Assembly (NCBI GenBank): GCA_028291345.1
Contig: JAQGIF010000390.1
Coordinates: forward strand, 1 to 49,805
DNA from: Rhodospirillales bacterium
Lineage (GTDB): Bacteria > Pseudomonadota > Alphaproteobacteria > BOG-932 > Roseiterribacteraceae
Length of the DNA stretch: 49,805 nt
Direction: 5' to 3'
Below, piece by piece: positions 1 through 6,672 of this stretch. Position numbers and translations under genes: made by a program. The first letter of the stretch is position 1; every line of letters begins with the position of its first letter. Under the pieces are notes generated by a model. That model saw only the letters and a list, made by a program, of their open reading frames with translations. It was not told the DNA's origin and did no database searches.

Positions 1-27
1 GTCCGGCTCAATATCTTCGCCTGACGC

Positions 28-443
28 CTAAAGCAGGCTGAATTTCACTGGCGTATGCGAGTCCCGCGCCTTCTCGTCCGGCAACCGGTAATCCGTTACG
101 AAGCCGGTCTTAGGATCGAGATTGACGATATAGCCGGCGGAATAGACGGAGAACCAGATCTTGCCGTCTTTGTCGGAGACCAACCCATGCGGCCCGGAGC
201 CCGGCTTCATGGGGTATTCCTTCGACAGGCCCGTCGCCGGGTCCAGCCGGCCGACCTTGTTGGCCCTCTGCTCGGGCGTACCAGAGCGCGCCGTCATTCC
301 CCAGCGCCGGATCATGCGCAGTCCTTGGTCGGCGCGTCGTATTCCTTGATCGGCGGGTTGAGTTCGGTCGCGGCGATCGCGCCCATTGAGACGGCCTGAA
401 CGATCAATCCCGCCGCAAACGACGAGTGCGAATTCCCCGTCAT
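28..443 (-). pseudogene. Decayed streptogramin-lyase (Vgb)-like gene
   Basis: The reverse strand carries recognisable pieces of a beta-propeller lyase of the virginiamycin B lyase type, but in three reading frames. A start at 443 gives a signal-peptide-like N-terminus ending in NPPIKEYDAPTK and stops at 312. The expected next piece, HDPALGNDGALWYA, is in a second frame around 290-320. The continuation NKVGRLDPATGLSKEYP and GSGPHGLVSDKDGKIWF is in a third frame (28-260). It then ends abruptly at SHTPVKFSLL plus stop, where intact homologues continue for several more blades. The family match comes from the repeated [GR]LDPxTG and DGxxWF motifs. Two frameshifts and a truncation make this a dead gene unless the sequence has errors. 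Confidence 0.65.
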
Positions 444-474
444 GGCCGTGCCGCCAGCCTGATCGTTATACCGA

Positions 475-496
475 TGCCCCGGCTCGAGCCGGGGCA
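475..496. repeat. 22-bp perfect palindrome between two gene remnants
   Basis: Positions 475-496 form a perfect inverted repeat with core CCCCGGCTCGAGCCGGGG. It would fold as a strong GC hairpin on either strand. No T-tract follows, so it looks more like a dispersed palindromic intergenic element than a terminator. I saw no second copy in this window. Confidence 0.55.
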
Positions 497-529
497 CCCC
501 AGAATAGCGCCGCCGGTCGATTTCCACAA

Positions 530-692
530 CCACCCTTGTCGCGAGTAATGGGATCGACAGATTCAGTGACTTCCTGATTCTTGCCGTTGGCGATGGTGAA
601 CAGGAAAGGATATTATTCCTGTAGGTGCGGCCGTCGTGCAGCTTGGCGTTGACGACCGTCAGTGCATCGGACTGATCTTCAATGACTTCTCT
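530..692 (-). pseudogene. Remnant of an NTF2/SnoaL-like protein
   Basis: On the reverse strand from 692 the frame reads REVIEDQSDALTVV and KLHDGRTYRNNI (stop codon just upstream at 693-695). One base later, in the neighbouring frame, it continues as FLFTIANGKNQEVTES. The combined pattern GRxYxNxx-FxFxxxxGKxxE resembles the C-terminal strands of SnoaL/NTF2-like polyketide-cyclase-fold proteins. It lacks a start and is frameshifted, so I read it as a fragment. The bases between it and 763 hold nothing I recognise. Confidence 0.4.
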
Positions 693-763
693 TCACAAGA
701 CTGCGCAAATAATTCAAACACGCAGGATATTCGTCCTAAAATCATCCCGCTCTAATCCGCGTC

Positions 764-2560
764 TCATTTTCGAGGCTGATCGGTCGCCTCGACATAGGGA
801 TAGAAAGTCGAAGGTTCGGTCGCTTTGATAAAGGACGTGGCCGCGGCCGTATTTGACTGCTTCGGCATGACCGATAAGTCCGGCTTAAACGGAACAACCT
901 TCCTGAACGCGGTCCAGGCTGCGGTGGTGCCGGGTCCGAATTCACGCGACGCATCCTGAGCCTTGCGAATATCCACCCAGAAGGCGCCCGCCAACAGATC
1001 GTGTCCCAACAGATCGAATGTCGTGCTGACAGCTTGGCTAACCCGGTAGGCTTTGATCCGCGTCTGCGCCTGCAGATCCTCGACCGTACCGACGATCGCC
1101 GCCCCGAACGGTGCGACCGGATTGGTCAAACTCTGAATCTCCTGCTGGAGATCGACCGGGTCATATCCACCAACACCGGCGAAAAAGCCACCTGTCTGAT
1201 CGTGCGGCACGACGTCCGACGCTTTGACGCCGGTGAAAAATGTGCTGCTAAAACGATCGATCCGCAGCATCACCGCTACGTCCATGTTGGCGAGAGCGAT
1301 AACGAATGCCTCCATTTTATTCGCCATCGGATAGGGATCCCAATTGGCATTGGAGACGATATAGCCATGCTTGCCTTTGCTGTTGGGCCCACCCTTTACG
1401 TAGTATTTCATCATCTGGGGCGTCGATAGCTCCCAGGAATCCGTCGGTGACAGATCGGTACGGACGGCCGGATTATGATCCGACGAATTCATCTGAAAGA
1501 TGATGCTGTCTTTAAGATCGGCCCAGGCTTCCCACGCCGACGCCTGGCGGATTGACGATGCGCGCAGGCTTTCAGGATCCTGGATGATTCGCTTCGGGTC
1601 GTCGCCGAACAGGTAGCTGCCCTTGATCATTCCCATTACGCGGGCGGCATCCCAATTCAGCCATTTTTCCGGACGTTCCCGCTGCACGACCAAGCTCAAT
1701 GGCGTGATGCTGCTATTCATTCCGTTCAAGTCCATGGCGTAGATCAGGTCCGCCCATTCCAACGCCCGGCGCGCGTCATGAGTCGCCAGCGCCGCGATCG
1801 CGGTCGAATAGGAGTTGCTGCTGGTCAAGGCATTATTGTCGGCGGCAAACGGCTGCATCGGTTTCAGCCCAGCCTTTGCCAAGGCCTCGGCTGCCGGCAT
1901 GCGCACACCCTGATAATAGGCGTCGCCGGCGCCGACCATCGTTCCGCCGATATTGCCCAGCGGAGAAAGATCGGCCTCTCCCAACGAACCGCGGGACTGC
2001 ACGACCGGTGTAATCCGCTTGTTGATCAGATCAATAAGCATCTGCGCCAGCTGGGGGCTCGGCGCATTATAGGTCATCCCATTGGCGCGGACGACCATCA
2101 TCGCCCGAACGATTTCTTCCTCCGTAACCTCCGGCCCCATCCCGCCAAGCGCGCTCATGCGGAACTCCGTCAGCAGGCTCCGCTCGATCTTTGGCTTATT
2201 CTCCGCCGACAGTGGATCGCCCGAGAAAATAACCGTCTCGCGCTGATCGCCTGCACCGCGATTGAACCAATAGACCGGAATTCCTTCGGCGGCGGCCTCG
2301 AGCAACAAACCGTAATGATCGGCCTCTCGCTGCACTGCCTCGGGACTGACCTGCACCTTTGCCCCATACCGCGCCACCTGAATAAGCTGATCGAGGGTGA
2401 GATCTTCGCCTGTAAGCGTGACCGTCATGTTCGCCATGGTCGGCGAGATTGGATTATAGGCGGGCGCCGCCTGAACCTGAGTATCCAGGCAGCTCAAGAG
2501 CGCGAGAACCGCCGCCGATGCCAAGGCGGTCCGAATACGAGGGCACGAAGCGTCAAGCAT
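764..2560 (-). CDS. Exported HAL/PAL-fold lyase lacking the MIO triad (paralogue 1)
   Basis: 598 aa. It has a Sec-type signal peptide (hydrophobic 11-25, cleavage after VQA near residue 31). The mature protein has the aromatic-ammonia-lyase fold landmarks: PVYWFNRGAG at 96-104 (Tyr97 matches the catalytic Tyr of YGVNTG in HAL), QDPESLR at 327-333, and MNSSDHNP near 357-364 (matches NSxTDNP). The stretch that should carry GSxGASGDLxPL reads GSLGEADLSPL (191-201): Ala-Ser-Gly is replaced by Glu-Ala with one residue missing, so the usual MIO cofactor cannot form. The flanks (ITPVVQSRGSLG) align well, so this is a real substitution. Inference: a beta-eliminase acting on a substrate with a good leaving group, plausibly a trimethylammonium betaine, in the periplasm; a non-catalytic binding role is the alternative. 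It lies 155 bp after paralogue 2 and has its own operator pair upstream. Confidence 0.8.
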   Translation of the reverse strand: MLDASCPRIRTALASAAVLALLSCLDTQVQAAPAYNPISPTMANMTVTLTGEDLTLDQLIQVARYGAKVQVSPEAVQREADHYGLLLEAAAEGIPVYWFNRGAGDQRETVIFSGDPLSAENKPKIERSLLTEFRMSALGGMGPEVTEEEIVRAMMVVRANGMTYNAPSPQLAQMLIDLINKRITPVVQSRGSLGEADLSPLGNIGGTMVGAGDAYYQGVRMPAAEALAKAGLKPMQPFAADNNALTSSNSYSTAIAALATHDARRALEWADLIYAMDLNGMNSSITPLSLVVQRERPEKWLNWDAARVMGMIKGSYLFGDDPKRIIQDPESLRASSIRQASAWEAWADLKDSIIFQMNSSDHNPAVRTDLSPTDSWELSTPQMMKYYVKGGPNSKGKHGYIVSNANWDPYPMANKMEAFVIALANMDVAVMLRIDRFSSTFFTGVKASDVVPHDQTGGFFAGVGGYDPVDLQQEIQSLTNPVAPFGAAIVGTVEDLQAQTRIKAYRVSQAVSTTFDLLGHDLLAGAFWVDIRKAQDASREFGPGTTAAWTAFRKVVPFKPDLSVMPKQSNTAAATSFIKATEPSTFYPYVEATDQPRK

Positions 2561-2610
2561 ATCTCACCCTATCCACCGATGCGCTCATGCGCGCGATCGG
2601 ATCAAAAAAT

Positions 2611-2643
2611 TTCTTTTAAGGAAAATTGCATTCTTGTCAGGAA
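2611..2643. promoter_or_regulatory. Two exact TTCYTNNNARGAA operators, 20 bp apart
   Basis: Upstream of the first exported HAL-like gene lie TTCTTTTAAGGAA (2611-2623) and TTCTTGTCAGGAA (2631-2643). Both match the palindrome TTCYTNNNARGAA exactly, with centres 20 bp apart, so two dimers could bind the same DNA face. The ATG is about 50 bp downstream. The same motif precedes other units in the window (see findings). The binding protein is unknown; the XRE-cupin regulator at 32010 is the best candidate. Confidence 0.65.
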
Positions 2644-2715
2644 TTTTCCATTCTAACCGGCAAGAGTCAACGGGTTTTCTCTGGAAAAAACTTTTATTGA
2701 TCGCTTTACTGTAAA

Positions 2716-4542
2716 TCAGTTTTTCCGGCTTGGAATAAGGCCTTCGCCGCCCGGCATAGCTTCGCCTTGACCACTGAACGCGGCCGCGGGCACCGCCTTC
2801 AAAAAACTATAGGCTGCCAGAGCGGGAGGCATAGTCGCAGGTTGTGTGGGATCCTGCCGCCACGGGATTACCTTGCGAAATGCCGTCCACGCGGCCGCCG
2901 GGGCGGGGCCAAAATTGCGCGAGGGATCCTGCGATCTGCGGATGTCCAGCCAATAGCTGGCCGTCAGCAAGTCCTGGCCCAACAGCTGTACCGTGTCATC
3001 GACTGCTTCGCGGGCACGCGCCACTTTGATATGTGTCTGCGCCTGTAAATCCTCGACTGTGGCGACAAGTGCAAAACCAGATGGCGGCAGCGGGTTGATC
3101 AGCGTTTGCACCTGCTGATACAGGTCGGCAGCGGTCTTGGCGTTGCCTTGTGGCGCATAGTCGCCGCTTTGCAGGACACCGGCCTGCGAATCCCCGGCAT
3201 GACCCTCCAGAATGTCGGCCGGCTTGATCACCGTGAAAAAGCTATTGCTGAAGCGATCCATCCGCAGCAATACCGCCACATCCATATTGGCCAGCGCAAT
3301 CGTGAAGGCCTCGATCTCATTGCCAAGGGGATATGGATCCCAATTTGCGTTTGAGAAAATGAATCCATGCTTCCCGCTACTATTCTTCCCGCCCTTCACG
3401 TAATATTTCAGCGCCTGCGGCGTCGACAATTCCCAGGCGTCTCCAGGCGACGCGTCGACAGTCACCGCTGGATTATGGTCCGAGTTATTCATCTGAATGA
3501 CGACCGTATCGCGCAAATGTCCCCAAGCCTGCCAAGCGGAGCCCTGGCGGATTGCCGACGCCCGCAGACTCTCGGGGTCCTGAATGATGCGCTTTGGATC
3601 GTCGTCGAAAAGATAGCTGCCCTTGATCATGCCGAGAACCCGGGCGGCTTCCCAATTCAGCCATTTATATGGCCGATTGGCCTGGATGGTACTGAAGAGA
3701 GGTGTGACGTTCGAGTTCATGCCGTTCAGGTCCATCGCATAAATCAGATCGGCCCACTCCAGCGAACGTCTTGCATCTTCCACTAATAGTGCCGCCTGCC
3801 CCGTCACATCGGCATTGACCGTACTGACGGTGCCGTCGCCCGGCGCGGGTTGCAGCGGGCTCAGGTGCGCGGCATTCAGCGCCTCTGCCGCCGACATGCT
3901 GACACCTCGATAATAGACTCCTCCAGACCCTACCATTGCCGCATTGACATTGCCGGACATCGGTCCGTCAGCTTCACCCGATCCACCCATCATGCGTGCA
4001 ACCGGCGTTATGCGGTTATTGAGTAAATCCACCAGTGCCTGAAGCAGCTGCGGGCTCGCCGGCAAATAGGTCATCGTATTCGCGCGTATGACCATTGCCG
4101 CACGAACGCTGTCCTCGTCGCCGATTTCAGAGCCCGTGCCGGATTTGGCGCCATTGCGAAACTGCATCAGCGCTTTTTCCTCCAGCTTCGGCTTGTTTTC
4201 CGGGGATAGCGGGTCACCCTCGAAGGTAGCGATTTCACGCTGATTGCCGGCTCCGCGATTAAAAAGATAAACGGGCATGCCCTCGGCTGCCGCTTCCATC
4301 ATCAACGCATGTGTATCGGCGGTACGTTGCATCGCCTCGGGGCTGACCCTGACCTTCGCGCCGTATCGCGCCACAGCTAAAACCTGATCGATGGTCAGAT
4401 CATGGCCGGTCAGAGTGACCGTCTTGTCAGCCATCGTCGGGTCGATCGGGTGATAATCCGGTGCCGCCAGCACGGTTGGCATCAGCAGGCACGAGAAAGC
4501 GATCAGTCCAAGGATCAGCAGATATCGATTGCGATGACGCAT
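2716..4542 (-). CDS. Exported HAL/PAL-fold lyase lacking the MIO triad (paralogue 2)
   Basis: 608 aa from the ATG at 4542. An upstream in-frame TTG at 4563 would add seven residues ahead of the signal peptide and looks wrong. The signal peptide runs MRHRNRYLLILGLIAF through VLA (cleavage near residue 26), then APDYHPI, the same mature start as the other two exported paralogues. Tyr92 sits in PVYLFNRGAG. IIQDPESLR and MNNSDHNP are conserved. The MIO region is GGSGEADGPM (186-195), with neither Ala-Ser-Gly nor the DLxPL that follows it in true HAL/PAL, so it is the most degraded of the four at this spot. Gene order suggests tandem duplication with the 764-2560 gene. The function inferred is the same, and equally unproven. 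Confidence 0.8.
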   Translation of the reverse strand: MRHRNRYLLILGLIAFSCLLMPTVLAAPDYHPIDPTMADKTVTLTGHDLTIDQVLAVARYGAKVRVSPEAMQRTADTHALMMEAAAEGMPVYLFNRGAGNQREIATFEGDPLSPENKPKLEEKALMQFRNGAKSGTGSEIGDEDSVRAAMVIRANTMTYLPASPQLLQALVDLLNNRITPVARMMGGSGEADGPMSGNVNAAMVGSGGVYYRGVSMSAAEALNAAHLSPLQPAPGDGTVSTVNADVTGQAALLVEDARRSLEWADLIYAMDLNGMNSNVTPLFSTIQANRPYKWLNWEAARVLGMIKGSYLFDDDPKRIIQDPESLRASAIRQGSAWQAWGHLRDTVVIQMNNSDHNPAVTVDASPGDAWELSTPQALKYYVKGGKNSSGKHGFIFSNANWDPYPLGNEIEAFTIALANMDVAVLLRMDRFSNSFFTVIKPADILEGHAGDSQAGVLQSGDYAPQGNAKTAADLYQQVQTLINPLPPSGFALVATVEDLQAQTHIKVARAREAVDDTVQLLGQDLLTASYWLDIRRSQDPSRNFGPAPAAAWTAFRKVIPWRQDPTQPATMPPALAAYSFLKAVPAAAFSGQGEAMPGGEGLIPSRKN

Positions 4543-4566
4543 GGTCGGGTGAGCCCCCGTCAAATA

Positions 4567-4599
4567 TTCTCTTAAGGCAATATATTTTCCCTATAAGAA
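4567..4599. promoter_or_regulatory. Tandem near-match operators, 20 bp apart
   Basis: TTCTCTTAAGGCA (4567-4579) and TTCCCTATAAGAA (4587-4599) are imperfect copies of TTCYTNNNARGAA with the same 20-bp centre spacing as the pair at 2611-2643. They lie 25-57 bp upstream of the ATG of the second exported HAL-like gene. The AT-rich stretch between them may carry the -10, in which case binding would repress. Confidence 0.5.
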
Positions 4600-4765
4600 C
4601 GTATATTCATCGCGCTTGGAACCCGAAAATCGGGTCCTGAGACGCCCCCATAAAATAACATCGCCTTATCGGCACTTTGTGATCGACACGCGCTCGGCGG
4701 CACCCATGCATGGCGAACGCCTTCGTCAAAAGGACGCGGGCTTCGACCAGGAAGGTAGGCGACCT

Positions 4766-5716
4766 TTAAAGGATCGGATGGGACGGATGAAAAACCGGAC
4801 GGAATAAATATTTCCGGGCGATGTCACCGTAACCTCTGAATAGAAACTCTTGATTGCGGGCTAACAGGTCCGCTTTGTTTTCTCGATAGTAACACGGTAT
4901 TTCGTACCATGGCATCATCGGTTTCAGATGATGCGCGACATGAAGATTATTGTACAAAAAAACCAGCCCGAAGAACATATTGGACTCAACTGAGGCTGTG
5001 CGATGCTGCGGCAACTCCCCAGCCCTATGCTCGATGAACGCGCGTAAAAGCCCAAGGCTCATGCCTGGATAGGCGATCAATACAATATATTGCCACCATG
5101 GCATCTTGCAGAGGCCGGAGATGAAGGCAAACAGAATCCCGACAGCGACGGCATGGACAGCCCAGTGAGGAAGATGGCTGCGATCTCCGCGCCGAACGCG
5201 CCCGATCTCTCGGGTTGTCAGCTTCCATAGCCTCAGCAGCGGTCCGATGGACAGACGTCCAACCAGGGTCTGATTAAAGATCAGCAGGTTTCGCTGGATC
5301 GATCCCATACGCGCCCATTCCGCCTGGCTCACGTAATAGGTCTCGGTGTCCTCCCCGGGCACTGTCAGGTAATTATCCCGGTGATGAGTGCTGTGACTTT
5401 TGCGATAGAGCGGGAACGGAAACCAGAGTCCGAGCGGCGGAAACACAATCGCGAAACGGAGCCAATCCGGTACTCCCCGGAAAGCATGGATCGCCTCATG
5501 CTGCAGTGAAAACTGCCAAGCGATCAAATATGCGCCGATCAGCATCATCACCCACCAGGGCAGGACGGCATTATACCAGATCAGCAGCGCCCACGCGGTA
5601 TAGATGACAATGGCCAATAGCAAGGTTGGCCCATCGAACTGGCGAAACTTGCGGGCGATGAGTTCCACGTCACATCTCCAGACGTATCGATTGATGATGA
5701 AGAGTTGGTGGCACAT
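4766..5716 (-). CDS. Fatty-acid-desaturase-family membrane di-iron protein
   Basis: 316 aa if started at the ATG at 5716, which follows GAGGGA at a good distance and lies 9 bp after the upstream gene. A GTG at 5668 with GGAG upstream would give 300 aa and remove an atypical N-terminus. Three histidine boxes of the membrane FA_desaturase/hydroxylase family are visible: HEAIH, HSTHH and, near the C-terminus, HVAHH. Hydrophobic segments lie between them (LLLAIVIYTAWALLIWY, WVMMLIGAYLIAW and others). The family covers desaturases, carotenoid hydroxylases and some N-/C-oxygenases; the substrate cannot be read here. It is the last gene of a minus-strand run after the TonB receptor and the PhnD-like protein, so an oxidative step on the imported compound is possible. 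Confidence 0.75.
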   Translation of the reverse strand: MCHQLFIINRYVWRCDVELIARKFRQFDGPTLLLAIVIYTAWALLIWYNAVLPWWVMMLIGAYLIAWQFSLQHEAIHAFRGVPDWLRFAIVFPPLGLWFPFPLYRKSHSTHHRDNYLTVPGEDTETYYVSQAEWARMGSIQRNLLIFNQTLVGRLSIGPLLRLWKLTTREIGRVRRGDRSHLPHWAVHAVAVGILFAFISGLCKMPWWQYIVLIAYPGMSLGLLRAFIEHRAGELPQHRTASVESNMFFGLVFLYNNLHVAHHLKPMMPWYEIPCYYRENKADLLARNQEFLFRGYGDIARKYLFRPVFHPSHPIL

Positions 5717-5725
5717 TCCAATCCC

Positions 5726-6544
5726 TCAAGGGATAAGGGCCTGATGAATATCGGTTGCAAGCGGATGGCTTCGCCAAAAATCCAAGGTCGCCTGATATTC
5801 CCCCGGAAGCGCCGCGTAAGACGACGCGTCGGGTTCCACGAACCGGGTCAGAAGCAGATCTGACATTATTGCTGCTAGCGACGGATCCTGATGAGCCGTC
5901 AGAAATGCGGAGGCCAGTGATTCCCGTCGAGGCGGCGACGCCGCCAGAAATGGAATGGGCCGGGTATCGGTACGGGCGATGACTCGTATTTGAGACGTCA
6001 ACTCCGGCCGGAATTTTTTCAACAACTGAAACGCATAGGCATCGACCGGCGCCACCTCAGCCAGCCGGTCGATAACCGCGGTGATTGCGCCAACCGGCGT
6101 GATGCGGGGTTCGATGACCCGATCAAATAGTGGCTGCTGTCCACCGTATATTTTCAGTAAACGAAGAGGCGCGATATAGCCCGACTGCGAGTCTCGAACG
6201 GTCAAGGCAAGCCGACGGCCGAATGTATCGGGCAACGCCGCATAAGGGCTGTCGGCACGCACGACGAAGTCGGTCCAATATTGCGGCTTTCCGTCAAAGC
6301 CGGTGGGAGACGGGACCGGCGCGACAAGGATTTCCGGTTGGGATTTCGCCAAACTGTAAGGCAAGCCGCACATGAATACCGCAGCCATATCCTGCCTGGC
6401 CCATAAGTCGGATAGCGGTGCAGGCGCGGGATAGTCGATAAAATCGAGCCTCAAACCCGCGCGCTCACCAATCCGTTCGAACAGGCGCTTCCAGGCATCG
6501 CCGATCGCAGGAGCGACGGAATACATACGAGCATTTGCGATCAT
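5726..6544 (-). CDS. PhnD/transferrin-type substrate-binding-like protein, no signal peptide
   Basis: 272 aa, periplasmic-binding-protein-like (PhnD/SsuA class) fold. Visible features are the N-terminal strand with YSVAPAIGDAWKRLFERI, the hinge-type segment AAVFMCGLPYSLAKSQPEILVAPV, the central WTDFVVRADSPYAAL and DTFGRRLALTVRDSQSGY, and a C-terminal helix pair. Relatives in phosphonate/phosphite ABC systems carry a signal peptide; this one starts directly with the mature domain and no permease or ATPase lies nearby. It may therefore act in the cytoplasm as a ligand sensor or enzyme. The weak ribosome site leaves some doubt about the start, but no in-frame upstream extension shows a signal peptide. 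It sits between the TonB receptor and the desaturase-like gene. Confidence 0.6.
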   Translation of the reverse strand: MIANARMYSVAPAIGDAWKRLFERIGERAGLRLDFIDYPAPAPLSDLWARQDMAAVFMCGLPYSLAKSQPEILVAPVPSPTGFDGKPQYWTDFVVRADSPYAALPDTFGRRLALTVRDSQSGYIAPLRLLKIYGGQQPLFDRVIEPRITPVGAITAVIDRLAEVAPVDAYAFQLLKKFRPELTSQIRVIARTDTRPIPFLAASPPRRESLASAFLTAHQDPSLAAIMSDLLLTRFVEPDASSYAALPGEYQATLDFWRSHPLATDIHQALIP

Positions 6545-6576
6545 CTCATGTGCCGACTCTTCTGTGGCCGGAAAAC

Positions 6577-6610
6577 CGATGGCCGGTCTCCTCCCGAAAA
6601 CCGGCCATCG
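6577..6610. terminator. Stem-loop after the TonB receptor gene
   Basis: CGATGGCCGGT (6577-6587) pairs perfectly with ACCGGCCATCG (6600-6610) around a 12-nt loop. On the minus strand it lies about 63 nt after the TonB-receptor stop and is followed by GGTTTTCC rather than a long U-run. It could be a partial terminator or mRNA-stabilising hairpin that lowers expression of the two downstream genes. Confidence 0.45.
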
Positions 6611-6672
6611 CCCTCAGAACGTACTTTCTTTGGCACTAATCCGGCGTGCTATTTCACTCGCCCGATTGACGC

